Of a DNA stretch of 64,000 nt, positions 8,935 through 17,574 are shown piece by piece. Source of the stretch: Ciceribacter lividus (GTDB taxonomy: Bacteria; Pseudomonadota; Alphaproteobacteria; Rhizobiales; Rhizobiaceae). Each line of letters starts with the position of its first letter. The stretch's first letter is position 1. The notes beneath the pieces are model-generated. The model did no database searches, had not been told where the DNA came from, and saw only the letters and a program-made list of their open reading frames with translations. Location: positions 1-64,000 of the forward strand of contig NZ_QPIX01000010.1 in NCBI RefSeq assembly GCF_003337715.1. The letters run 5' to 3'. The position numbers and the translations under genes are program-made.

Positions 8935-9888
8935 ATGAACACGTTCGCCGACAATACCGGGCGCGTCGCGGATGCGCCCTCCGACAACTGGGTCTACCGC
9001 ATCCTGCCGCGCGCAGCCTGGCCCTATGCACAGCTTGCGCGCTGGGACCGGCCGATCGGCTGGCAGCTCCTGATGTGGCCCTGCTTCTGGTCGTCGGCGC
9101 TCGCCGCCAACGTCCTGCAGGCGGAGGGGCGGCTGAGCGTCTCGCTCTTCGTCTTCCACCTCGCGCTCTTCTTCATCGGTTCGGTCGCGATGCGCGGGGC
9201 AGGCTGCACCTATAACGACCTCGTCGACCACGAGATCGACATGGCGGTCGCCCGCACCCGGTCGCGCCCGCTCCCCTCCGGCCGCGTCAGCCGCCTGCAG
9301 GCGAAGCTCTTCATGGCGGCGCAGGCTTTCACCGGTCTTTTCGTCCTCCTGTGCTTCAACGGCTTTGCGATCGGCCTCGGGGTGCTTTCGCTTGCGGTGG
9401 TCGCGATCTATCCCTTCGCCAAGCGCTTTACCGACTGGCCGCAGTTCTTCCTCGGGCTCGCCTTCTCCTGGGGCGGATTGATGGGTTGGGCCGGGCTCTT
9501 CGGATCGCTGTCGCTGCCGGCGGTGCTGCTTTACGCCGCCGCCGTCGCCTGGACGATCGGCTACGACACCATCTACGCCCATCAGGACAAGGAGGACGAT
9601 GCGCTGATCGGCGTGCGCTCCACCGCCCGGCTCTTCGGCGAAAATACCCGCGCCTGGCTCGTCGGCCTCTACGGCCTGACCCTTCTCCTGCTTGCCGCCG
9701 CCTTCTTCGCGGCCGGGGCCGGTTTCCTCGCCTTCGTCGGCCTCCTCGTTGCGGGCGGTATGCTCGCCTACCAGATCGCCGTGCTCGACATCGACGATGC
9801 GGCACAGTGCCTCGCGCTCTTCAAGTCCAACAGCCGGGTCGGCGCGATCATCTTCATCGGGCTCCTTGCCGCGCTACCCTTCGCCTGA
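8935..9888 (+). CDS. ubiA: 4-hydroxybenzoate octaprenyltransferase
   Basis: Integral membrane prenyltransferase of 317 residues that attaches the polyprenyl chain to 4-hydroxybenzoate in ubiquinone synthesis. The first Asp-rich motif is NDLVDHEID and the second is YDTIYAHQDKEDD, both needed for Mg-diphosphate binding. RPIGWQLLMWPCFW and RTRSRPLPSGRVS are also typical of UbiA. About eight hydrophobic helices can be counted. ATG 8935 gives the standard length. Confidence 0.95.
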   Translation: MNTFADNTGRVADAPSDNWVYRILPRAAWPYAQLARWDRPIGWQLLMWPCFWSSALAANVLQAEGRLSVSLFVFHLALFFIGSVAMRGAGCTYNDLVDHEIDMAVARTRSRPLPSGRVSRLQAKLFMAAQAFTGLFVLLCFNGFAIGLGVLSLAVVAIYPFAKRFTDWPQFFLGLAFSWGGLMGWAGLFGSLSLPAVLLYAAAVAWTIGYDTIYAHQDKEDDALIGVRSTARLFGENTRAWLVGLYGLTLLLLAAAFFAAGAGFLAFVGLLVAGGMLAYQIAVLDIDDAAQCLALFKSNSRVGAIIFIGLLAALPFA

Positions 9889-9913
9889 CGGGAGTCGCTG
9901 GCCCGAAACGAAA

Positions 9914-9943
9914 CAGGCCCCGTATCGTGACGAGCGGGGCCTT
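9914..9943. terminator. Hairpin between convergent ubiA and DUF6101 genes
   Basis: AGGCCCCG (9915-9922) and CGGGGCCT (9935-9942) form an 8-bp stem with a short T/A context on each side, placed between two convergent stop codons. It probably serves both genes. Confidence 0.6.
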
Positions 9944-9998
9944 GTGTCCGGGCGGTTGCCTGATTGTCTCGAAAAGAACCGGATGACCGGTCCTTCGC

Positions 9999-10571
9999 TC
10001 AGTTGCGGGCGATGATTTCCTTACCGGAGATCTTCATGGCCACGCCGAGGCTGCCGGTCGAGCGGCGGACCAGGAAGCGCGGGCGGCGCTGGGCGAAATA
10101 GGAATGGCGGCGGCGCGGCTGGGTGGCGCGGGCCTTGACGTCCCCGAGATGCTCTTCGAGCGGGCGGGCAACGCCGTCGGCCTCGACCATCAGCATCGGG
10201 ATCCGGAAGGCGTCCGCCCATCCGCGCCAGTCGGCCGCGATATCGCAGAGGTCGTGTGCCACCAAAAGCGGGATGCACAGGTCCGGATCGTCGTGATGCA
10301 GTTCCAAGGTTACCGTTACCTCTCCGTCTCCATGGTCGATTGCCCGCGCTGCAACGCCCTTGAAAGCGCGAGCCGGCAGGGCGAAGGAGAGCGGCAATCC
10401 GCTCGAAGGCAAGACCTTTCGCAGAATGGCGCCGCGTTCGTCAATGGTGATCGTGACATCGCCGGCCGCTTCGCGCAATGCGTAAGTGATCTGATGCGGG
10501 AAACGGGACGGATCCAGTCTCAGCGTCGCACCTGCCCAGGCAGGCTTCATAACCGTGTTCGTCATCATCAT
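9999..10571 (-). CDS. DUF6101 family protein
   Basis: A 190-residue soluble protein without signal peptide or membrane segment. It resembles the alphaproteobacterial DUF6101 family, often found beside ubiA. Seen are an Asp/Glu-rich strand-turn core (AAGDVTITIDERGAILRKVLP), HDGDGEVTVTLELHHDDPDLCIPLLV-type text and a very basic segment (TQPRRRHSYFAQRRPRFLVRR) that could bind nucleic acid or acidic lipids. The start is uncertain among three adjacent Met codons (MMMTNTV). The function is unknown. Confidence 0.75.
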   Translation of the reverse strand: MMMTNTVMKPAWAGATLRLDPSRFPHQITYALREAAGDVTITIDERGAILRKVLPSSGLPLSFALPARAFKGVAARAIDHGDGEVTVTLELHHDDPDLCIPLLVAHDLCDIAADWRGWADAFRIPMLMVEADGVARPLEEHLGDVKARATQPRRRHSYFAQRRPRFLVRRSTGSLGVAMKISGKEIIARN

Positions 10572-10835
10572 TCTACCCTTGTTCTACCTCGAGAGCCGTC
10601 ATGGCCATCGCTTCGGGACTTTGCGTCCTCTGATCGGGAAGATAGTCGCACCCCCTTCCGGGCAACTTAAAAATTGCGGTTAAGAAAACTTTGCATCCTC
10701 AGATGGTTAGCGAAGTCCAACGGCTCAGGGTTTCGAGAACGTGAACGCAAGTGGCCGCCTGTGTGCGCCTAAAGCCCGGGGCAAGGCTCGGCAGGCATGG
10801 TGGCCGCGCCAGTGTTCTCGTCCGGGAGTTGCGCC

Positions 10836-13022
10836 GTGGTTTCCACCTATCTCAGCTACGACCTCGTCACCAGGGATCTGAAGTCGAGTCTCAACCGTGT
10901 CGCCTCGGATGCCGAGACGGAGCGGCTCGCCGCCTATTACAAGGACAACATCGACAAGGTGACGTCGGTCGACGAGTTCCTCGACGACTACCGGCTCTAC
11001 AGCTATGCGATGAAGGCCTACGGCCTCGAAGACATGACCTATGCCAAGGCCTTCATGAAGAAGGTGCTTGAAAGCGACCTCAACGATTCCGAGAGCTATG
11101 CGAACAAGCTCACCGACGAGCGCTACCGGAATTTCGCGCTCGCCTTCCAGTTCGTCGGGCAGATCAAGGATGTCCAGACGGATGCGCAGGAAACGGCGAT
11201 CATCGACGGATACAAACAGGCCCAGGTCGATCTCGCCGGGGACGTCGAAACGGAGACGAAATACTACGAGACGGCGATCGATACCGTCACCAGTGCGGAC
11301 CAGCTGGTCAAGTCGAAGCGCCTCTTCGATTATGTCCTCGAAGCCTACGGCATCGACCGCGGCTATTATACCAACGACCACTTCGTCAAAATCCTGACGA
11401 GCGACACGTCCGACCCGAACAGCTACGTCAACCAACTGGTCGCCAACAACGCCGCCAACTCGGCCGCATTTCTCAAGATGGCACAGGCATTCAATTTCAA
11501 TGCCGACGGAAGCCTTTCGGCTGCAACCGCCCAGACGGCGGACCAGAAGGAAGCGACCGTCTACCTCTATGTCGACGGAACACAGAACTATGTGTCCGAA
11601 TACACGCTCGCGCGGGAGAAAAAGTATTACGCCGCCAAGATGGCGACCATCACCTCGGTCACCGAACTCACCTCGGATCCGCGCCTCTTCGACTACGTGA
11701 AGACGGCCTTCCAGTTCGACGCCACCATGACCTCGTCGGTTTTCAAGTCGATCGTCACCAGCGATCTCACCGACCCGAACAATTATGCCGTCACCAACGG
11801 CGGCGCGGCCTGGGTGGCGGTCGCCCAGAAGTTCAACTTCGACACGTCTGGCAACGTCAAGGCCGGCTACGCCGCCCAGCAGGACGTCCAGCTCATCGAG
11901 ACGAATTCGGCCTATGCCGAGTTCTACGACGACAAGGACGTCGAGCGGATGAACAGCATGATCGACTATTACAAGAAGAAGCTCTCCGATCTCACCGACG
12001 TCGACGTCCTGCTCGGCAATGCGGCGCTGCGCCCGATCCTGCTCAAGCCCTTCGGCATCGAGGCCGGTGAATTCACCGACGCCGAACTGCGCAAGGTTCT
12101 GACCAGCGACGCCACCGATCCGACGAGTTATGCCAACAGGTCGCGGGACGAGCGTCTGGTGAAACTCGCCGAGGCTTTCAATTTCGACGGTAACGGCGAT
12201 GCCGACGTGCCTCTTCTCGCACAGAACCAGCTGACCATCACCCGTACGGCGAAGGACTATATCGTCAACAAGATCCGCTTCCTCGAGGGTGACGACAAGA
12301 CGAAGGCGAAGACCGCTGCCCAGGAGGAGACCACGTACTATCAGGAGAAGATCCAGAGCATTCGCACCGTCGGCGATCTCCTAGCCGACCGGCGGGTCAT
12401 GGATGTCGTGCTCGGTGCCTACGGCTTCGATCCGGCCAACGTGTCCAACGACTTCCTGAAGCAGATCTTCTCGTCCGACCTCGAGGACAAGAAGAGTTTC
12501 GTCAACCAGCAGACGGACGAGAACTGGGCCGAGCTCCTGGCCTCCTTCAACTTCGATGGCGACGGCAATCTGACGCGCGAGACCGTCGGGACCGTGCAGC
12601 AGCGCGGTACGGCGCTCGAAACCGCCCACAAGTACCTGCGGCAGAGTCTCGAAGAGAGTGAAGGCGAGAGCAACGAGGGTGTGCGCCTTGCCCTCTATTT
12701 CGAGCGGATGGCGCCGACGCTCACCGACGCCTACGGGCTGATTGCCGACAGCGCGCTGCTTGAGGTCTTCCGTGTGACCTACGGCTTCTCCTCCGAGTTC
12801 TCCAGCATGGATGTCGACGTGCAGGCGAAGATCGTCAAGAAGAACCTGGATCTCTCCGAGATGCAGGATCCCGACAAGGTCAAGCGTCTGCTGCAGCGCT
12901 TCACCGCCATGTACGACATGGAGAATTCCACGACCGATCCGGTGCTCGGGGTTTTCGGCGACGGCAGCGCCGGCATCAGCGGCGATCTCCTGATGTCTCT
13001 CGCTGCCTTGAGGCCCGCCTGA
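10836..13022 (+). CDS. Large DUF1217 repeat protein
   Basis: A protein of 728 residues made of repeated DUF1217 modules, a family found in rhizobia and often near flagellar genes. Each module has a TS-V/D-LL-D-RL-YAY-YG helix pair, then SDxxDPxSYxN and an F-NFDxxG turn. The SD motifs recur near 11073, 11401, 11760, 12105 and 12472, with a more divergent sixth near 12846, about 110-125 residues apart. There is no signal peptide. A GTG at 10836 with GGGAG 7 bases upstream is preferred, giving MVSTYLSYDLVTRDL; an ATG at 10797 lacks a good ribosome site. The function is unknown; a secreted or flagellum-associated role is only inference. Confidence 0.85.
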   Translation: MVSTYLSYDLVTRDLKSSLNRVASDAETERLAAYYKDNIDKVTSVDEFLDDYRLYSYAMKAYGLEDMTYAKAFMKKVLESDLNDSESYANKLTDERYRNFALAFQFVGQIKDVQTDAQETAIIDGYKQAQVDLAGDVETETKYYETAIDTVTSADQLVKSKRLFDYVLEAYGIDRGYYTNDHFVKILTSDTSDPNSYVNQLVANNAANSAAFLKMAQAFNFNADGSLSAATAQTADQKEATVYLYVDGTQNYVSEYTLAREKKYYAAKMATITSVTELTSDPRLFDYVKTAFQFDATMTSSVFKSIVTSDLTDPNNYAVTNGGAAWVAVAQKFNFDTSGNVKAGYAAQQDVQLIETNSAYAEFYDDKDVERMNSMIDYYKKKLSDLTDVDVLLGNAALRPILLKPFGIEAGEFTDAELRKVLTSDATDPTSYANRSRDERLVKLAEAFNFDGNGDADVPLLAQNQLTITRTAKDYIVNKIRFLEGDDKTKAKTAAQEETTYYQEKIQSIRTVGDLLADRRVMDVVLGAYGFDPANVSNDFLKQIFSSDLEDKKSFVNQQTDENWAELLASFNFDGDGNLTRETVGTVQQRGTALETAHKYLRQSLEESEGESNEGVRLALYFERMAPTLTDAYGLIADSALLEVFRVTYGFSSEFSSMDVDVQAKIVKKNLDLSEMQDPDKVKRLLQRFTAMYDMENSTTDPVLGVFGDGSAGISGDLLMSLAALRPA

Positions 13023-13086
13023 TCCCAGCTTCGGGTCGCGCGCCGCCTGTGGTGCGGCCCTTGCGCGTCGACCTTTGATCAGTTAC

Positions 13087-13110
13087 CGATATATCCACCG
13101 GAATATATCG
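13087..13110 (+). promoter_or_regulatory. ModE-type molybdenum box upstream of modA
   Basis: CGATATAT (13087-13094) and ATATATCG (13103-13110) are perfect 8-base inverted arms with an 8-base spacer, centred about 33 bases upstream of the modA start. This matches the known ModE operator architecture (CG-TATAT arms). A modE gene lies at the end of the same cluster. Repression of modABC under molybdate sufficiency is the expected result. Confidence 0.8.
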
Positions 13111-13131
13111 ATGATCAGAGGGGTTTCACAA

Positions 13132-13926
13132 ATGAAAGTCTTTGCAAGGGCATCTCGTCTTCTCGGTGCAGCGGTCGTCGCCGGTGCCGTCTTCCTTTCG
13201 CCGCTTGCCGCGTCGGCGGCCGATGCCGTGACGGTCTTTGCGGCGGCGAGCCTCAAGGATGTGCTCGGTGAAATCGCCGCCGACTGGAAGGCGGAAACGG
13301 GCGGGGAGGTCACGCTCTCCTTCGCCGGCAGCTCCGCACTTGCCAAGCAGATCGGGGAAGGGGCGCCCGCCGACCTCTTCATCTCGGCCGACCTCAAGTG
13401 GATGGATTACGTCGAGAAGGCGGGTCTGCTCGCCGAAGGCACCCGCGTGAACCTGCTCGGCAACCGGATCGTGCTGATCGCTCCTTCCGACAGCACAGTC
13501 TCGCTTTCGATCGGCAAGGACTTCCCGCTTGCAAGCACCCTCGGCGACGGACACCTCGCCATGGCCAATACCGATGCCGTGCCGGCCGGCGTCTACGGCA
13601 AGGCGGCGCTCGAAAATCTCGGCGTCTGGGACAGCGTCAAGGATCGCGTCGCCCAGGCGGAAAACGTCCGCGCCGCGCTCCTCCTCGTTTCGCGCGCCGA
13701 GGCGCCGCTCGGCATCGTCTACGAGACGGACGCCAAGGCCGATCCGAAGGTGAAGGTGATCGACCGCTTCCCCGAAGGCAGCCATCCGGCGATCGTCTAT
13801 CCGGCCGCCGTGCTCAAGGATGCGGAAAACGCCGATGCGGCGGCATTTCTCTCTTACCTTCAGTCGCCGAAGGCCTATGATCGCTTCACGGCTGCCGGTT
13901 TCACGGTGCTTGCCAAGACGAACTGA
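13132..13926 (+). CDS. modA: Molybdate ABC transporter, periplasmic binding protein
   Basis: ModA of 264 residues: signal peptide (1-29, ending SAADAV), then VTVFAAASLKDVLGEIAADW, the conserved opening of molybdate-binding proteins, followed by FAGSSALAKQIGEGAPADLFISAD, NRIVLIAP and ANTDAVPAGVYGKAALE. Ser and Asp residues of these loops bind the oxyanion. It is the first gene of modABC, with GAGGGG 8 bases before the ATG at 13132. An upstream in-frame extension to 13075 would run through the ModE box and is rejected. Confidence 0.96.
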   Translation: MKVFARASRLLGAAVVAGAVFLSPLAASAADAVTVFAAASLKDVLGEIAADWKAETGGEVTLSFAGSSALAKQIGEGAPADLFISADLKWMDYVEKAGLLAEGTRVNLLGNRIVLIAPSDSTVSLSIGKDFPLASTLGDGHLAMANTDAVPAGVYGKAALENLGVWDSVKDRVAQAENVRAALLLVSRAEAPLGIVYETDAKADPKVKVIDRFPEGSHPAIVYPAAVLKDAENADAAAFLSYLQSPKAYDRFTAAGFTVLAKTN

Positions 13927-13952
13927 CACCGGAGACCGAGGGTAACGCCGCC

Positions 13953-14645
13953 GTGACGCTATCGCCGGAAGAACTGACGGCCATGCTTCTCAGCCTGAAG
14001 GTCGCGGCGACAGCCGTGGCCTTTTCCGTGCCGGCCGGCGTGGCTGTCGCCCTTCTGTTGTCGCGCGGCAAGTTCTTCGGCAAGGCGCTCCTGAACGGCA
14101 TCGTCTACCTGCCGCTCATCCTGCCGCCGGTCGTCACCGGCTACCTCCTGCTCTTGACCTTCGGGCGCAAGGGGGCGGTTGGCGCCTTTCTCGACCAGTG
14201 GTTCGGCCTCGTCTTTTCCTTCCGCTGGACCGGGGCGGCGCTCGCCGCCGGCGTCATGGGTTTTCCGCTGCTGGTGCGTTCGATCCGCCTCTCGCTCGAC
14301 AATGTCGACCGCAGGCTGGAGGCGGCCGCCTCGACGCTCGGCGCCAGCCGCGCGTGGGTCTTTGTCACGGTGACTCTGCCGCTGATCGTGCCGGGCATCG
14401 TCGCCGGCGCGGTGCTCGCCTTCGCCAAGGCGATGGGCGAGTTCGGCGCGACCATCACCTTCGTCTCCAACATTCCCGGTGAGACCCAGACGCTCGCCTC
14501 GGCGATCTACACCTATACCCAGGTGCCCGGCGGCGAGTTCGCGGCGATGCGGCTCACACTCGTGTCGATCGTGATCTCGCTCACCGCCGTGATCGCCTCC
14601 GAGCTTCTGGCGCGCCGCCTCGCCGCCGGCACGGGGGCGCAATGA
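13953..14645 (+). CDS. modB: Molybdate ABC transporter permease
   Basis: Inner-membrane permease of 230 residues with five or six hydrophobic helices and the EAA loop LEAAASTLGASRAWVFVTVTLPLIVPGI, which docks on ModC. AFAKAMGEFGATITFVSNIPGETQTL is the ModB/CysW signature. It starts with GTG at 13953 after GAGGG, 26 bases behind modA, and overlaps modC by 4 bases (ATGA), implying translational coupling. Confidence 0.96.
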   Translation: MTLSPEELTAMLLSLKVAATAVAFSVPAGVAVALLLSRGKFFGKALLNGIVYLPLILPPVVTGYLLLLTFGRKGAVGAFLDQWFGLVFSFRWTGAALAAGVMGFPLLVRSIRLSLDNVDRRLEAAASTLGASRAWVFVTVTLPLIVPGIVAGAVLAFAKAMGEFGATITFVSNIPGETQTLASAIYTYTQVPGGEFAAMRLTLVSIVISLTAVIASELLARRLAAGTGAQ

Positions 14646-15727
14646 GGCTGCGCATCGACGTCCGCCATCGCCGCGATGGCTTCGCACTCATCGCCGATCT
14701 CTCAATCGGCGCCGGCCTGACCGCCCTTTTCGGTCCCTCCGGCTCGGGAAAAACCACATTGGTCAATCTCGTCGCCGGGCTCGAAAGGCCGCAGGAGGGG
14801 CGGATCGCCTTCGACGGCGAGATCTGGAGTGATGCGGAACTGGGGCTTTTCGTACCGCCGCACCGGCGGCGGATCGGCTATGTCTTCCAGGAAGGACGGT
14901 TGTTCCCGCACCTGACCGTCCGGCAGAATCTCGCCTACGCCCGGCGCTTCACGCCGGCCGCCGAGCGCCGCGAGTCGCTGGAGCGCGTCGTCGATCTCCT
15001 CGGCATCGGCCGCCTGCTCGACCGCCGGCCGGCCAATCTATCGGGCGGGGAAAAGCAGCGCGTGGCGCTCGGGCGCGCCCTGATGACGAGCCCGCGGCTG
15101 CTCCTGATGGACGAGCCGCTCTCGGCGCTGGACAATGAACTGAAGGCGGCGATCCTCCCGGACATCGAGCGCATCCGCGACGAGGTCGGCATCCCGATCC
15201 TCTATGTCAGCCACGCGATCGAGGAGGTCGCCCGCCTCGCGACCCGAGTGGTCGTGCTCGCCGGCGGCCGGGCCACCGCGATCGGAGCGCCGGACGAGGT
15301 GCTCAACATCGTTCCCTCGGCGACGGGCGTCCTGCAGCCGGGCAACTTTCTCCACGCCGTCGTGACCGGCCACAGCCCCGACGAGGGGCTGACGCTCGCC
15401 GACAGTCGCGCCGGACCGCTTTTCCTGCGTCAGGCCGATATGGCGGTCGGCACGCATATCCGCGTCTTCGTGCCGACCAGCGAGATCGTTCTTGCGACGA
15501 CGCTGCCGGACGGCATATCGACCCTCAACCGGCTTTCGGGGCATGTGGCGGCGCTTACTGATTCCGGCCATTCCGTCATGGTGACGGTCGATTGCAATGG
15601 TGAGCGGCTCGTCGCCGAAGTCACGCGCCGCTCGGCTGCAGACCTCGAACTGGAACCGGGAAAGCCCGTCCACCTTCTCTTCAAGGCGGTGTCGATCGCC
15701 ACCGAAGGCCTGTTCCGTCAGGCGTGA
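14642..15727 (+). CDS. modC: Molybdate ABC transporter ATPase
   Basis: Cytoplasmic ATPase of 361 residues that drives ModB. Walker A is GPSGSGKTT, the Q-loop VFQEGRLFPHLTV, the signature LSGGEKQRVALGRAL, and Walker B LLLMDEPLSALD; the switch His is in YVSHAIEE. The C-terminal 140 residues form a TOBE/Mop-type domain (FVPTSEIVLATTLPDGISTLN), which senses molybdate in ModC proteins. It is the last gene of the operon and converges on modE. Confidence 0.96.
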   Translation: MRLRIDVRHRRDGFALIADLSIGAGLTALFGPSGSGKTTLVNLVAGLERPQEGRIAFDGEIWSDAELGLFVPPHRRRIGYVFQEGRLFPHLTVRQNLAYARRFTPAAERRESLERVVDLLGIGRLLDRRPANLSGGEKQRVALGRALMTSPRLLLMDEPLSALDNELKAAILPDIERIRDEVGIPILYVSHAIEEVARLATRVVVLAGGRATAIGAPDEVLNIVPSATGVLQPGNFLHAVVTGHSPDEGLTLADSRAGPLFLRQADMAVGTHIRVFVPTSEIVLATTLPDGISTLNRLSGHVAALTDSGHSVMVTVDCNGERLVAEVTRRSAADLELEPGKPVHLLFKAVSIATEGLFRQA

Positions 15728-15754
15728 CGAATGTCGGGGACCGCGTGCCGCCCC

Positions 15755-16138
15755 TCAATCGTCGCCGTCCACGTCGGCGGCACCATGCGGACGATAGGCC
15801 ATGTCGAGCGCGCCTTCTACCCAGGCGAGATCATGTTCGAGCGCGCGCCGGCTCTCTTCCTCCATGCGCCGGCAGCAGGAAAGCAGCCTCTCCCCGAAAG
15901 GGGTCAGCTCGGCGCCGCCGCCGCTTTTTCCCCCGTGCCGGGTGACGATCGAGGGTTCCTGGAACATGCGGTTGATCTCGTCGGCGAGCAGCCAGGCCCG
16001 GCGATAGGACATGCCCATGGCGGCACCGGCGGCGCGGATCGATCCATGCTCGACAATGTTGGCGAGAAGCTGTGCCTTGCCGGGGCCGAGCCGCGTGCCG
16101 TTCGGCAGGTCGATCCGGAGCGTCAGCCGCGCGGTCAT
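15755..16138 (-). CDS. modE: Single-domain ModE-like molybdate regulator
   Basis: A 127-residue protein with only the winged helix-turn-helix of ModE: LGPGKAQLLANIVEHGSIRAAGAAMGMSYRRAWLLADEINRMF, then the wing RHGGKSGGGAELTPFGERLL. Full ModE has two extra C-terminal Mop domains for molybdate binding, which are absent; such short forms are known in alphaproteobacteria. It presumably acts at the box at 13087-13110. It converges with modC (27-base gap) and overlaps the upstream FAD enzyme gene by 4 bases, so the two are probably co-transcribed. Confidence 0.88.
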   Translation of the reverse strand: MTARLTLRIDLPNGTRLGPGKAQLLANIVEHGSIRAAGAAMGMSYRRAWLLADEINRMFQEPSIVTRHGGKSGGGAELTPFGERLLSCCRRMEEESRRALEHDLAWVEGALDMAYRPHGAADVDGDD

Positions 16139-17559
16139 TGCGGCAGCACCATCTTGCCGGGGTTCATGACGCCGGCGGGATCGAAGGCCTGCTTGATGCG
16201 GTTCATCAGCTCCGTCTCGATTGCCGGGCGCGTGGCGATCAGCTCGTCGCGCTTCAGCTGGCCGACCCCGTGTTCGGCGGAGATCGACCCACCCGCCTTG
16301 CGGACGATTGCATGCACGATCGCGTTGATCTCCCGCCAGCGGGCGATGAAGGCGGTCTTGTCCGCCCCGACCGGCTGGCTGATGTTGTAATGGATATTGC
16401 CGTCGCCGAGATGGCCGAAGGCGCAGATGCGGGCGCCGGGCATCGCCGCCATTACCGCCGCGCCGGCCTCCTCGAGGAACTGCGGAATCCGGGCGACCGG
16501 CACCGATACGTCGTGCTTGATCGAGCCGCCCTCCGGCTTCTGCGCCTCCGACATGCTTTCGCGCATGTGCCAGAGCGCGTCCTGCTGGGCGAGCGAGGCG
16601 GCGATCACGGCGTCCTGAACGAGGTCCACCTCGAAGGCCTGTTCCATCAGCGTGGTGATCATCGCCTCGGCGGTCTCTGCCGAGTCAGACGTCGAGATGT
16701 CGATCAGCGCATACCAGTCATGGGCGGTGTCGAGCGGATCGCGCACCCCCGGAATATGCCGTGTGGTGAATTCGACGCCGATGCGCGGCATCAGTTCGAA
16801 GCCGGTGAGTGCCGTGCCGCAGAGAAGCGAGGCACGCTCGAAGAGTGCCAGCGCATCGGCGGGAGACTTCAGTCCGGCAAAGGCGACCTGCCGCCCGCGC
16901 GGCCTTGGGAAAAGCTTCAGCACCGCGCCGGTGATGATGCCGAGCGTGCCTTCGGCGCCGATGAAGAGGTCGCGCAGGTCGTAGCCGCTATTGTCCTTCT
17001 TGAGCCGCCGCAGCCCGTCCCAGATCTCGCCGGTCGGCAACACCACTTCAAGCCCGAGGCAGAGCTGGCGCATGTTGCCGTAGGCGAGCACGGCGGTGCC
17101 GCCGGCATTGGTGGAGAGATTACCGCCGATGCGGCAGCTTCCTTCCGATCCGAGGGAGAGCGGGAAGAGCCGCTCATGCGCCTCCGCTGCCTTCTGGACG
17201 TCGGCGAGGATGCAGCCGCCGTCGACGACGATCACGTCGCCCACGGTGTCCACCTCGCGGACGCGGTTCATGCGTTCGAGCGACAGCACGACGTCGCGGC
17301 TTTCCTCCCGCGGCACCTGCCCGCCGACGAGGCCGGTGCGTCCGCCGGCCGGGACGATCGGTGTGCCGGTCGCGCTTGCAAGCTTCAGGATCGCCGCGAC
17401 TTCTTCCGTCGAGCCGGGCTTGAGGACGAGCGGCGAGGTGCCGTGGTAGAGGCCGCGACCCTCGACGAGATAGGGCTCGATGTCTGCGGCCGCCGTCAGC
17501 GCATGGGCGGGGCCGACGATGTCGATGAACTGCCGCAGGAGGGCATTTGCTGAATCCAT
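16135..17559 (-). CDS. FAD-binding oxidoreductase, D-2-hydroxyglutarate/D-lactate dehydrogenase type
   Basis: A 474-residue vanillyl-alcohol-oxidase-fold flavoenzyme. FAD-binding PCMH motifs are seen: PAGGRTGLVGGQVP, GSEGSCRIGGNLSTNAGGTAVLAYGN and EGTLGIITGAVLKLF. The C-terminal metal/substrate motif is FGHLGDGNIHYN, followed by SAEHGVGQLKRDEL. These features point to the D-2-hydroxyglutarate dehydrogenase/GlcD group, which oxidises 2-hydroxy acids. The precise substrate cannot be told. It is translationally coupled to the downstream modE by a 4-base overlap, which is a coincidence of packing unless the enzyme is molybdate-linked. Confidence 0.9.
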   Translation of the reverse strand: MDSANALLRQFIDIVGPAHALTAAADIEPYLVEGRGLYHGTSPLVLKPGSTEEVAAILKLASATGTPIVPAGGRTGLVGGQVPREESRDVVLSLERMNRVREVDTVGDVIVVDGGCILADVQKAAEAHERLFPLSLGSEGSCRIGGNLSTNAGGTAVLAYGNMRQLCLGLEVVLPTGEIWDGLRRLKKDNSGYDLRDLFIGAEGTLGIITGAVLKLFPRPRGRQVAFAGLKSPADALALFERASLLCGTALTGFELMPRIGVEFTTRHIPGVRDPLDTAHDWYALIDISTSDSAETAEAMITTLMEQAFEVDLVQDAVIAASLAQQDALWHMRESMSEAQKPEGGSIKHDVSVPVARIPQFLEEAGAAVMAAMPGARICAFGHLGDGNIHYNISQPVGADKTAFIARWREINAIVHAIVRKAGGSISAEHGVGQLKRDELIATRPAIETELMNRIKQAFDPAGVMNPGKMVLPQ

Positions 17560-17574
17560 CTTTCCTCTCCCTGG

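Noticed and set aside
10797-10838. ATG start at 10797 for the DUF1217 gene
   Set aside because: No good ribosome site; the GTG at 10836 has GGGAG at 7 bases and starts the family consensus.
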